From contig JADFZC010000110.1 in the NCBI GenBank assembly GCA_015232735.1, positions 1 to 7,771 of the forward strand: a stretch of DNA of 7,771 bases. The letters run 5' to 3'. Within the stretch, counting starts at the first letter, position 1, and every line of letters begins with the position of its first letter. Below the pieces are notes generated by a model. That model had not been told where the DNA came from. It was given only the letters and a program-made list of their open reading frames with translations, and searched no databases. The stretch is from Oligoflexales bacterium (GTDB lineage: Bacteria; Bdellovibrionota; Oligoflexia; Oligoflexales; Oligoflexaceae). The position numbers and the translations under genes are program-made. Shown here piece after piece: positions 1 through 7,771 of this stretch.

Positions 1-2852
1 TGAGCGAGGTTGCGGCAAAACTTACGACTTCGGTGGTTGAAGGTATAAAGGACGCGGGAATTCCGGCCAAAGACCTGAAAACCACGATGAATAACCTCAT
101 GAAGGAATCGGTTTCCGCGCTCAAGGATGCAGGTGTTGCTTCAAATGAAGTCGGGACTTTCGTGGGGCCGATGATGACGGCCGCTGTCTCGGGCCTGAAC
201 ACCCTGGGGGCAAAATCTCTGGATATGCAGAATATCGTCGGGAAGATGATGGAAGGCGCGGTGGGATCCCTCAGCAGCGCCGGGGTTGAGACGGCAGGAG
301 AAATGAAGGCCGTGCTTGGCGATTGCATACAGGGCGCGATGAAGGGCGTGGCCGACGCTGGCACAAAATCGGCTGAAATTGCCGGATTCATGGATGACAT
401 ATTGAAGGGTACTGTCAGTGCCCTGTCTGATACCGGAATAAAGTCCGCCTCTGATTTTCAGGTTCTTGCCGCTTCCGCAACGACTTTTGCGATAAGCTTT
501 GCGGATGACGTCGGGGTGATAGATGCGACTGCATTGGGCGAATTGACGAAAGCTATTGCAACAGGAACCACCGATGCCCTTGGTGAGATAGCTAAAGACG
601 GCTTCATGTCAAAAGAGGAAGTGGCTTCGGCGACAGGAGATATTACCAAAGCCGCAACCGACGCCATTATAATGCAGAGCAGGGATTCTCCTTACACAAA
701 TTTTAGCGCTTCCGATTTGAGTACCATTTCCGCGTCATTTAGCAGCGGGCTTGCTGATGGCCTCGGCAACCAGGGCTGGCTGACTTCCGAAATTCAGGCT
801 ATCCAGGACGATGTCGCGCTTGCCGCAAAGGAAGCTATGACCCTTAGCGGCGGGTTCGATGACTCCCAGCTTGCTGCGTTTGAATCCTCGATTACGGCGG
901 CGGTTGCTTCGGCCATTAGTGAGCAGATGAACCGCTGCGCAGCTGAAAAAGGAACCTGGCATCCCGAGGGATATTGTGAATATCCCATGACAGAACCTCC
1001 TCCCACGGCGTTGATACCCACAGAGGCGGAGGAAGAAAATTGCAGCGCGGTTGGCGGGATTATCACCTATCTGATGAACGGCACCTATTTTTGTGATTAT
1101 ATATCGACGGCGTCCGGCGGCAGCAGCGACAGCAGCGGCGATACTGGAACGCCGACCTCGACAGCCACTGCCACTCCCACTCCAACCACCGATAGCGGTT
1201 CTTCCGGTGGAGAATCAGGTGGTGAAACAAGTTCTTATTACATAACATATGCAATTTTTTCGGGAGAGACGAGCGTTCTGGGTGGGGCAATCCCCGTGCC
1301 GCCGCTTCCTGTTGACGAGGAGTACTGGCTGGCGCCGTATGGAACAACGGATTTCACTGAGGGGGCAACGATGACATGTACGAACATGCAGGGAACTACG
1401 GGGCTCCATGTACCTTTGAGAAGCGGAACCTATTATCTATACAGGCTTGACGCTTATGATCAGGAGATTCTTGAGACAAGCATGTATCCGCTTACGGTAA
1501 CTCCAGAGCTTTATAAGAATCTTTATCAGGGATGGATATATGATGTATTTGCAGACAGTACGAATTCCAATAAACTCACGGTGCAGGTATACAGCGGGTC
1601 GGGATGGTCGACGGTGGGGACCTCCGGATTTACTGCCTACGCCCAGGACACTTCGTACGGATATCCGGCGAACATGGCTGTAGACCAGAGAAACGGTAAT
1701 ATCTACGTCGTCTATTCATCGACAAATTACAGAAGCCCGGACTCATTTCGGCTCGTAGGCTATTTATATAAATATACCAGAAGTACAGATAGCTGGAGCC
1801 AGGTGTGGGAATTTCCAAATTCTGCTCTTGGGCCAAACATTTATATCATGACGGATGGAACGAAATATCTGGTTTACAAAACGGAAAACAGCTGCAGTTC
1901 CGGCAGCGGCTGGTGCTTCAGATGGATGAAGAGCCCTGCTGACGATGATGTCTATTCAAATGCGGTTTATTATGATTATCCGGATGATTTTAGTTCTGCC
2001 ATTTCAATGTTTGCAAGCGATGGCGTCATTTATGCCGCCGTTGAGGACAACGATCCAGCCAGCAGTAACGACAAGCTCTCTGTTTACAAATATGATACGG
2101 CCGCTACATTCAGCCCCAGCAACATACTTCGGGTGGGAACCGGGCAGGATACCGCCTATGGAGTCAGATATCCTTCCATTTACGTCAGGACCACGGCGCT
2201 TGGCGCTGCACCGTTTGTGATATTTGGAGACCAGGGTCTAGGGTATACGCCCATTTCAGTGCGTACCTTTGATGGAACTTCCTGGAACATAGTGGGTTCA
2301 GCCGGTTTTACACCCCGTTCCGGTCCATATATGGGTACCCCGTGGGAGACCAGCAACAGCAGTGTGATGGCAATTTGCGCTGGAGATAACGATGAACTTT
2401 ACGGAGTATACTCGGTAGGATTTCCACCTACAAACAAGTCATGGGTCGTCAAATGGGACGGGACTAACTGGCTGACATGGGATTCTATCGATGAAAACTG
2501 GTGGAGATGGGATGAGACGAATTTAGCGTGGTGGAATGCCGATGACAGCACCCAAGCGTGGAAATACGAAAACTGGGACACTTTGGGCAACAAGTGGTGG
2601 AACAAGGATCATACGAACTCATGGAGATACGACAGTGTGAGTGCAGTATATGCCTGGTGGAATATCGATAATTCAGAATTTAATGTGTCAGATCCTCCCA
2701 TTGTTGGAAATCTAGGCTATTTTGCAACTGGAGTGAAAAACCCGACTATCATATATATGAATGGAATGGTGGGTATTTCCTACAGAAAAGCGGATGGAAC
2801 AGGGCTTGGAATATATGAGATAAACGACGGCTATATCGGACCCATGGAATAA
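1..2852 (+). CDS. Large repeat and beta-propeller-like protein, probably exported; 5' end missing
   Basis: The reading frame is open to the left edge (first full codon at base 3), so the GTG at 33 is unlikely to be the true start and the N-terminus is outside the window. Residues here count from that GTG (939 aa visible). Residues 2-153 form tandem 25-26-residue, probably helical repeats, decaying to about 215. C302/C315 and C337/C354 form two cysteine pairs. Residues 359-401 are a Ser/Gly/Thr/Pro linker. Residues about 490-800 look like a beta-propeller: the strand pattern W-x2-VG-x2-GFT occurs at 525-534 and 751-760, each followed by a blade-like segment ending in I/L-Y-x-V-Y. Residues 804-880 are tryptophan-rich (16 of 77), then 895-935 return to propeller-like sequence. 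Paired cysteines and the linker suggest a protein outside the cytoplasm, but no signal peptide can be seen. It converges on groEL and has no visible operon partner. No named family is recognised; an adhesion or binding role is inference. Confidence 0.85.
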   Translation, partial: SEVAAKLTTSVVEGIKDAGIPAKDLKTTMNNLMKESVSALKDAGVASNEVGTFVGPMMTAAVSGLNTLGAKSLDMQNIVGKMMEGAVGSLSSAGVETAGEMKAVLGDCIQGAMKGVADAGTKSAEIAGFMDDILKGTVSALSDTGIKSASDFQVLAASATTFAISFADDVGVIDATALGELTKAIATGTTDALGEIAKDGFMSKEEVASATGDITKAATDAIIMQSRDSPYTNFSASDLSTISASFSSGLADGLGNQGWLTSEIQAIQDDVALAAKEAMTLSGGFDDSQLAAFESSITAAVASAISEQMNRCAAEKGTWHPEGYCEYPMTEPPPTALIPTEAEEENCSAVGGIITYLMNGTYFCDYISTASGGSSDSSGDTGTPTSTATATPTPTTDSGSSGGESGGETSSYYITYAIFSGETSVLGGAIPVPPLPVDEEYWLAPYGTTDFTEGATMTCTNMQGTTGLHVPLRSGTYYLYRLDAYDQEILETSMYPLTVTPELYKNLYQGWIYDVFADSTNSNKLTVQVYSGSGWSTVGTSGFTAYAQDTSYGYPANMAVDQRNGNIYVVYSSTNYRSPDSFRLVGYLYKYTRSTDSWSQVWEFPNSALGPNIYIMTDGTKYLVYKTENSCSSGSGWCFRWMKSPADDDVYSNAVYYDYPDDFSSAISMFASDGVIYAAVEDNDPASSNDKLSVYKYDTAATFSPSNILRVGTGQDTAYGVRYPSIYVRTTALGAAPFVIFGDQGLGYTPISVRTFDGTSWNIVGSAGFTPRSGPYMGTPWETSNSSVMAICAGDNDELYGVYSVGFPPTNKSWVVKWDGTNWLTWDSIDENWWRWDETNLAWWNADDSTQAWKYENWDTLGNKWWNKDHTNSWRYDSVSAVYAWWNIDNSEFNVSDPPIVGNLGYFATGVKNPTIIYMNGMVGISYRKADGTGLGIYEINDGYIGPME
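36..491 (+). repeat. Six tandem 25-26-residue helical repeats in the large protein
   Basis: Repeat units begin at residues 2, 27, 52, 77, 103 and 128 (counted from the GTG at 33), with lengths 25, 25, 25, 26, 25 and 26. Each opens with a segment like VSALKDAG (VEGIKDAG, VSGLNTLG, VGSLSSAG, MKGVADAG, VSALSDTG), followed by a polar turn and a second hydrophobic stretch often ending MM-x-x-A or similar. A degenerate seventh unit starts at about 154 and traces continue to about 215. The pattern fits a two-helix unit with a conserved glycine turn. The copies differ at the nucleotide level, so this is an old protein repeat and not a recent DNA duplication. The array probably continues upstream of the window. 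Confidence 0.8.
936..1094 (+). other. Two cysteine-pair modules in the large protein
   Basis: Residues 302-315 (C-x12-C) and 337-354 (C-x16-C) share a layout: Cys, a glycine four or five residues on, an aromatic or hydrophobic stretch, then G-x-Y or G-x-Y-F directly before the second Cys and an acidic-Tyr pair after it (CEY and CDY). Similar short Cys-x-Gly-x-Trp modules occur in bacterial secreted proteins and lipoproteins; the family link is from memory and not tested. A disulfide in each pair would fit a location outside the cytoplasm. Confidence 0.55.
1107..1235 (+). other. Ser/Gly/Thr/Pro low-complexity linker
   Basis: Residues 359-401 of the large protein are almost entirely Ser, Gly, Thr, Pro, Ala and Asp, with a TATPTP-type core between two Ser/Gly-rich flanks. 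This is typical of a flexible, possibly glycosylated linker. It separates the helical-repeat and cysteine-pair half from the beta-rich half, which supports reading the protein as two structural units joined by a tether. Confidence 0.75.
2502..2675 (+). repeat. Tryptophan-rich tandem array, three ~20-residue units
   Basis: Residues 824-842, 843-863 and 864-881 each fit W-[RK]-[WY]-[DE]-x(5,8)-W-W-N-x-D. The WW pairs are at 833/834, 855/856 and 875/876, and a partial unit with WW at 823/824 precedes them. The wider segment 804-880 has 16 Trp in 77 residues. The strand just before it (VVKWDGTNW, residues 805-813) resembles the propeller strands, so the array may have grown out of a blade strand. 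The ~20-residue aromatic rhythm recalls choline-binding repeats, but the glycines of that family are missing, so I do not assign it. Confidence 0.8.
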
Positions 2853-2857
2853 AATGA

Positions 2858-2875
2858 GGGCCGATAATCCGGCCC
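2858..2875. terminator. Hairpin between convergent genes, probable shared terminator
   Basis: GGGCCG at 2858-2863 pairs perfectly with CGGCCC at 2870-2875 around a six-base loop. It fills the 35-bp gap between the stop of the large gene (2850-2852) and the stop of groEL (2888-2890). On the minus strand the stem is followed by TCATTTTATT, a fair U-rich tail, so it should serve groEL best. On the plus strand the tail (CTTCTGAG) is weak. The stem is only six pairs but all but G/C. Confidence 0.65.
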
Positions 2876-2887
2876 CTTCTGAGATTG

Positions 2888-4552
<1,665 letters not shown>

Positions 4553-4574
4553 CTAAAGTTAAAAACTAACAATA

Positions 4575-4862
4575 TTAATCAATTACTGCCAGAATATCGT
4601 CTTCTCTCAATATGATATGCTCTTCATCCTTTATTTTTATTTCAGAACCGCTGTATTTGCTGTAAATGATGCGGTCCCCTGACTTTACTGACATTTCCCT
4701 TCGCTGGCCGTTGTCGAGAAGCTTACCGCTTCCGACAGAGATGACCCTGCCTTCGTACGGCTTTTCTTTCGCGGTATCGGGAATGATGATTCCGCTGGAC
4801 GTTTTTTCCTCTGATTCCAAGCGCTTAACTAAAACACGGTCTTGTAATGGCTTTATGTTCAT
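4575..4862 (-). CDS. groES: Co-chaperonin GroES (Cpn10, 10 kDa)
   Basis: The heptameric lid that binds GroEL and encloses the folding chamber. The 95 residues from ATG 4862 match the family's length. They open with [14 protein letters not shown], the standard GroES beginning. The mobile loop that touches GroEL is at about residues 17-32 ([18 protein letters not shown]). Later strands include the [11 protein letters not shown] segment and the C-terminal [13 protein letters not shown] longer in-frame start at 4895 would add 11 residues, but the ribosome binding site AGGAG at 4871-4875 sits 8 nt before 4862 and the longer start has none, so 4862 is chosen. First gene of the chaperonin operon, 40 bp before groEL. 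Confidence 0.97.
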   Translation of the reverse strand: MNIKPLQDRVLVKRLESEEKTSSGIIIPDTAKEKPYEGRVISVGSGKLLDNGQRREMSVKSGDRIIYSKYSGSEIKIKDEEHIILREDDILAVID

Positions 4863-4870
4863 TTTTTCGT

Positions 4871-4875
4871 CTCCT
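4871..4875 (-). promoter_or_regulatory. Ribosome binding site that fixes the groES start
   Basis: AGGAG on the minus strand lies 8 nt upstream of ATG at 4862. It falls inside the longer frame that begins at 4895, so it argues for the shorter 95-residue GroES. Confidence 0.85.
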
Positions 4876-4879
4876 GAGA

Positions 4880-4895
4880 ATGAATTTAGGTTCAT
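4880..4895 (-). promoter_or_regulatory. Small AU-rich hairpin just before the groES ribosome binding site
   Basis: In the groES transcript, ATGAA (4895-4891) can pair with TTCAT (4884-4880) around a six-base loop, ending 4 nt before AGGAG. Five mostly A-U pairs would be weak at any growth temperature. It lies in an AU-rich leader and may be chance. Confidence 0.25.
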
Positions 4896-4919
4896 ATCAT
4901 ATATATTTTATATTTCACA

Positions 4920-4961
4920 CCAAAAGGTCCGTTTTGACGGACAGCCAAAAGTCTATTTTGA
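4920..4961 (-). promoter_or_regulatory. Tandem dyad repeats at the groES transcription start region (candidate operator)
   Basis: On the minus strand, TCAAAATAGACTTTTGG (4961-4945) and TCAAAACGGACCTTTTGG (4937-4920) are near-identical, differing at two bases and one insertion, with 7 bp between. Each is also an inverted repeat: CAAAA-N5-TTTTG and CAAAA-N6-TTTTG. Copy starts are 24 bp apart, a little over two helical turns. They lie directly downstream of the candidate -10 box, around the expected transcription start, where CIRCE-type heat-shock operators often sit. The sequence is not CIRCE and not a clear CtsR or HspR site. A repressor role is inference from position and symmetry. Confidence 0.55.
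4927..4942 (-). promoter_or_regulatory. 5-bp GC-rich hairpin in the groES leader
   Basis: GTCCG and CGGAC pair perfectly around a six-base loop. The hairpin overlaps the downstream copy of the tandem repeat and would lie near the 5' end of the groES leader. It could stabilise the transcript or simply be part of the operator. Confidence 0.4.
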
Positions 4962-4964
4962 GGA

Positions 4965-4992
4965 AAAATAAGAATCCTGGATTTATTGTCAA
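4965..4992 (-). promoter_or_regulatory. Sigma70-like promoter for groES-groEL
   Basis: A perfect TTGACA (-35) at 4992-4987 is followed after 16 bp by TATTTT at 4970-4965 (four of six matches to TATAAT). This would start transcription near 4958, giving a leader of roughly 95 nt before groES. No sigma32-type CCCCAT box follows, so heat control, if any, would come from a repressor or other signal. Confidence 0.55.
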
Positions 4993-5082
4993 GGCGAAAA
5001 ACTCATAAAATCTGATATTGGTCGGGCAAATTTTTCATGATATCCTTTAGTTGAGAAAAAGTTCAATAAACTTGGTTATTTT

Positions 5083-5086
5083 GGAG
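5083..5086 (+). promoter_or_regulatory. Ribosome binding site that fixes the binding-protein start
   Basis: GGAG lies 6 nt before ATG at 5093. It favours this start over an in-frame TTG at 5051, which would put extra polar residues ahead of the signal peptide. No convincing plus-strand promoter was found between 4990 and 5080. Confidence 0.75.
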
Positions 5087-5092
5087 CATCTT

Positions 5093-5878
5093 ATGCGAAT
5101 CGTGTCTTTGTTTGTTTTTGCGGCCGGTTTTATGGCAACCACTCTTTTTGCCCAAAGTGGGGACAAGAAGCCCCGGGTATATAAAGTCGGTGTGGAAACC
5201 CAGGCCTATTTTCCTGCCTATCAGTTTACTCCGGGCGGCAAGAATGACAGCGCATCTTTTACAATCCTTGAGGCTTTCGCCAAAAGCGCCAATATCAAAT
5301 TCGAATATGTTCCTTTGCCTATCAACCGGCTTTATCTCGAATTCTTCGAGCAGAAATTCGATTTCAAATATCCGGATCATCCCACCTGGAAGCAGGAACT
5401 GAAAAAGGGAAAGAAAATAACCTACAGCCAGCCTGTACTCGAGTACATAGACGGCCTTCTGGTTCACAAGGACGATCTGGGCAGGCGTAAACTAGCTGAT
5501 ATCAAGACGATTGGGACGGTCATGGGGTTTACGGTATGGGATTACCTGAAGGAGGTGAATAACGGCCAGATAAAAGTGACTGAATCTGTCGAGCTCAGCA
5601 AGGTGCTTCGCATGGTGATCGAGAAAATGATAAACGGCGTGTATATCAATATCGCGGTCGGCGATTATCAGATGAGAGAGTCGCTCAAAATGAACGACGT
5701 GCTTGTCTTTGACCCTTCGCTTCCCCATACAAGGTCGGCCTACCTGCTGTCGACGATAAAATATCCGGAGGTTATCGACGAGTTCAATAAATTCAGGGAG
5801 AAAAACCAGGGCGATCTCGACGCGATCGGAAAGAAATACCGAACCAGCCTCGATATCCTTGCGCCAGCCAAAAAATAG
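5093..5878 (+). CDS. Periplasmic family-3 solute-binding protein
   Basis: Probably binds a small solute, perhaps an amino acid or related compound, in the periplasm; the ligand cannot be told from sequence. The 261 residues begin with a classical Sec signal peptide: MRIVS, a hydrophobic core (6-19) and a likely cut after A20 (LFA-QS). There is no lipobox cysteine. The mature part follows the family-3 binding protein (SBP_bac_3) layout: an early strand RVYKVGVE (28-35), a helix at 57-67, then the FDFKYPDHPTW segment (89-99), YSQPVLEYIDGLLV (111-124) and a second lobe rich in Val and Ile strands. No permease or ATPase gene is adjacent, so it is an orphan here. It runs divergently from groES with 230 bp between starts, and its stop is 6 bp from that of the kinase. 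Family assignment is from recalled motifs; orphan proteins of this type are frequent in Bdellovibrionota. Confidence 0.85.
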   Translation: MRIVSLFVFAAGFMATTLFAQSGDKKPRVYKVGVETQAYFPAYQFTPGGKNDSASFTILEAFAKSANIKFEYVPLPINRLYLEFFEQKFDFKYPDHPTWKQELKKGKKITYSQPVLEYIDGLLVHKDDLGRRKLADIKTIGTVMGFTVWDYLKEVNNGQIKVTESVELSKVLRMVIEKMINGVYINIAVGDYQMRESLKMNDVLVFDPSLPHTRSAYLLSTIKYPEVIDEFNKFREKNQGDLDAIGKKYRTSLDILAPAKK

Positions 5879-5884
5879 GTTGTA

Positions 5885-7771
5885 TCAAACGGCCTCGGCT
5901 GTGCTTAAAATTCTTTTTTTTGTGACCTTTTCAATCGGGATGTAGACCGTCAGGACTGTTCCCTTGCCTTCGGCTGATCTGATGTCCACGTCTCCGCCCA
6001 GATTGTTGGCGATTTTCCTGATAGCCGAAAGTCCGACTCCCCTTCCCGACATGTGCGAGACTTCCGAGGTCATGGAAAAGCCGTTGTGGAAAAGAACATC
6101 ATATGGGGAGGTTTCGTCGAAAGGCAGATTTTTACTCCGGGCCAGATCGCGCACCATTTCAATCGGAATTCCAAAGCCGTTGTCTGATATTTCAATTATG
6201 ACCCTGTCCCCGTATGTTTTCGCGTTTATCTCGATCTGCAGATCTCTCTGGGTTCTGTTTTTCCTATATGGATTCAAAAACCCGTGTGCCACCGAGTTCG
6301 CGGTGGCGTGAACGAGAATGTCCGCAATCGGCTGGAGCATGGCTTCATCCCAATCGCATACATGATCGGTAATGGCAACTGATTTGACTCCCATGCCGGC
6401 ATCGTTTAGCTGCTTTTTGTTATTGTTGATGAGGAACGCCACTGTTGAAAGGAACGAGGTGTTGTAATGCTCTATCGTCTGTCCGGCCATTTTGTTCGCA
6501 GAGTCACCCAGGACGGTCTTTATCGTGTTTTCATACTGTTTCAGTTCGTCTCTCAGCGCGTCAAGCGCCCTCATAAAATCTCCCCTGTCATAATGTTCCC
6601 CTGAACGCCATCTGACAACGTGCTCCTCAGCCGCATGCGACGCCTCTATTATATCTTTCAGGCCGAGCGTCCTCGCATTTCCCTTTATCGTGTGAAGATC
6701 GATAAATATGCCGTTGGGGTTGCCGCCGTCCGGGGATTTCAGGGATTCGTTCACCTGGCCCAGCCTTTTGTGGAAATCCTCCAGGGTGTTTTCCAGTTTC
6801 TGGCGGCCAATCCTTATCGTGTCGGAGATGTGAATCATCATTTTTGAATTCGCGGCCTTTTCCTGTCTCAGATTGTTTTCAAGCTCCCTTTGCTTTGTCA
6901 GGTCTTTAAGTGCGAGCATCATTTTGCTTATTCTGTTCGTGTTCTCATCTATTATGGGCGCCCATTCGAAGCCGACGATATGTTTTTTGCCATCCATTTC
7001 AATAACCGCTTCCTTTATCAGATGTTCCACATTCAGGGCGAAGCAGAATTCATCCTCGTCGAACATTGAAATCAGTGAAGTCATCATTTGATCCCTGTCG
7101 TTGGGGGTCATCTGAATCCTGCTGAATATCAAATCAAAAATATTGGCACCTGAAATGGCCTCCCTCGGCAGCCCAAGAAAGCGCATCAGAAAATCGGAGA
7201 ATTCCGAATCAATTTTGTTGTTCATGTCGAAAGTCAATATTCCCTGTTCTATGTGTATCAGAATCTTCTGTATTTTTCTCTTTCCATCGATAACCTCCAT
7301 TGTTCGCAGTTCAACCATCTGCTGGAGATTTTCAGTGAAATTTTTCACCTTGACGCGCATTTCGTCGAAGTGTGCCGCCAGTTCGCCTATCTCATCTCTG
7401 GATGACACTGAAATCTGATCGTTGAAATTCCCCTCAGCTATCCTTCTGCTGGCACCGGACAGGATTGTCAGGGGGGATATCACGAAATTTTTTGTGGCAA
7501 GGACAAGAAGGAGCATCATCAGGATGCCTGTTATCACGTTGGATATGATAAGGCGGATCATGGTTGACCTGGCTCTCAGGAAGGCTTTTTCAAGGGAATA
7601 TTCAAATATGAGGTGTCCCACGAATCTCGACTGGGAGCCGTCGCTTGAAAACCAGAGTGTCGCGGTTATTCTTCGCATGTCGTCGCTGATTTCGTCTTTT
7701 ATGAGTTTTTCAAACGGCCGCTTGGAAAATGCTTTTTTGGGGCTTTTCAGTTCGTCCGGAGGGAGTATCGG
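5885..7771 (-). CDS. Membrane sensor kinase: HAMP, PAS-like, HPt and CheA-like ATPase; N-terminus missing
   Basis: The frame stays open to the right edge for 31 codons beyond the ATG at 7678, so that Met is probably internal. Residues count from it (597 aa). In order: end of an extracytoplasmic sensor (about 1-38), one membrane helix (41-60), HAMP with P69 and DEIGEL (95-100), a coiled linker (about 110-135), a PAS-like domain (about 136-262, QGILTFDMNNKI), a helical HPt domain (about 275-392) with H329 in LHTIKGNARTLGL, and a HATPase_c domain. The ATPase is CheA-like: N-box HATANSVAHGF (457-467), ISDNGFGI (497-504), the FHNGFS region, GRGVGLSA (545-552) and GKGTVLTVYIP (571-581). No HisKA helix with an H-E-x-x-T-P motif and no CheW or receiver domain is seen. 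It probably autophosphorylates H329 and passes phosphate to a response regulator not in this window. It lies tail-to-tail with the binding-protein gene, so the two are not co-transcribed. Confidence 0.9.
   Translation of the reverse strand, partial: PILPPDELKSPKKAFSKRPFEKLIKDEISDDMRRITATLWFSSDGSQSRFVGHLIFEYSLEKAFLRARSTMIRLIISNVITGILMMLLLVLATKNFVISPLTILSGASRRIAEGNFNDQISVSSRDEIGELAAHFDEMRVKVKNFTENLQQMVELRTMEVIDGKRKIQKILIHIEQGILTFDMNNKIDSEFSDFLMRFLGLPREAISGANIFDLIFSRIQMTPNDRDQMMTSLISMFDEDEFCFALNVEHLIKEAVIEMDGKKHIVGFEWAPIIDENTNRISKMMLALKDLTKQRELENNLRQEKAANSKMMIHISDTIRIGRQKLENTLEDFHKRLGQVNESLKSPDGGNPNGIFIDLHTIKGNARTLGLKDIIEASHAAEEHVVRWRSGEHYDRGDFMRALDALRDELKQYENTIKTVLGDSANKMAGQTIEHYNTSFLSTVAFLINNNKKQLNDAGMGVKSVAITDHVCDWDEAMLQPIADILVHATANSVAHGFLNPYRKNRTQRDLQIEINAKTYGDRVIIEISDNGFGIPIEMVRDLARSKNLPFDETSPYDVLFHNGFSMTSEVSHMSGRGVGLSAIRKIANNLGGDVDIRSAEGKGTVLTVYIPIEKVTKKRILSTAEAV

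Noticed and set aside
1945..2605. Open frames of 68-91 codons overlapping the large gene in other frames
   Set aside because: They overlap a continuous long coding frame, lack ribosome binding sites and recognisable features.
4863..4895. Longer groES with 11 extra N-terminal residues from ATG 4895
   Set aside because: No ribosome binding site precedes 4895, while AGGAG sits correctly for 4862, where the conserved GroES sequence begins.
5059..5073. Inverted repeat AAGTT-CAATA-AACTT before the binding-protein gene
   Set aside because: Only five A/T-rich pairs in an AT-rich intergenic region; chance is a sufficient explanation without conservation data.
5051..5092. TTG start at 5051 for the binding protein
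   Set aside because: It adds 14 residues ahead of a normal signal peptide; the ATG at 5093 has a well-spaced GGAG.
4863..5092. CIRCE element expected upstream of groES
   Set aside because: The region has no TTAGCACTC or GAGTGCTAA half-site on either strand.
5865..5921. Possible terminator between the binding protein and kinase (CAGCC/GGCTG then a T run)
   Set aside because: The five-pair stem would need a loop of about 27 bases, and the T run is explained by Lys codons at the kinase C-terminus.

Overview
The window carries five genes on a mid-GC bacterial sequence: two on the plus strand, three on the minus strand, and two of them cut by the window edges. It looks like a Gram-negative bacterium, because a Sec signal peptide directs a binding protein to the periplasm and a membrane kinase has a sensor segment outside the membrane. 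The kinase architecture (HAMP, PAS-like, HPt, CheA-like ATPase) and the orphan family-3 binding protein recall Bdellovibrionota, other former deltaproteobacteria or spirochaetes. That is an impression from family knowledge, not a placement.

Bases 1-2852 hold the 3' part of a long plus-strand gene for a multi-domain, probably exported protein. Visible in order are tandem 25-26-residue helical repeats, two short cysteine-pair modules, a Ser/Gly/Thr/Pro linker, a beta-propeller-like region, and a striking tryptophan-rich array of three ~20-residue units near the C-terminus. The start lies upstream of the window. I recognise no named family for the whole protein; a surface or adhesion role is inference.

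Bases 2888-4862 hold groES-groEL on the minus strand, converging on the first gene with a shared hairpin between the stops. The two chaperonin genes are 40 bp apart, each with a clear ribosome binding site. Upstream there is no CIRCE element. Instead a sigma70-like promoter is followed by two near-identical 17-18 bp repeats, each internally dyadic, placed where a repressor or 5' UTR element would act.

Bases 5093-5878 encode a secreted family-3 solute-binding protein with no transporter partner in view. Six bases beyond its stop is the stop of a minus-strand sensor kinase that runs off the right edge. This kinase has the end of an extracytoplasmic sensor, one membrane helix, HAMP, a PAS-like domain, an HPt domain with the likely phospho-accepting histidine, and a CheA-like ATPase, and lacks a standard HisKA helix.

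The chaperonin pair is a housekeeping operon. The binding protein and the kinase could both belong to environmental sensing, but nothing in the sequence ties them functionally. I saw no RNA genes, CRISPR arrays, insertion sequences or attachment sites. The least explained parts are the Trp-rich array, the helical repeat domain, and the tandem repeats upstream of groES.
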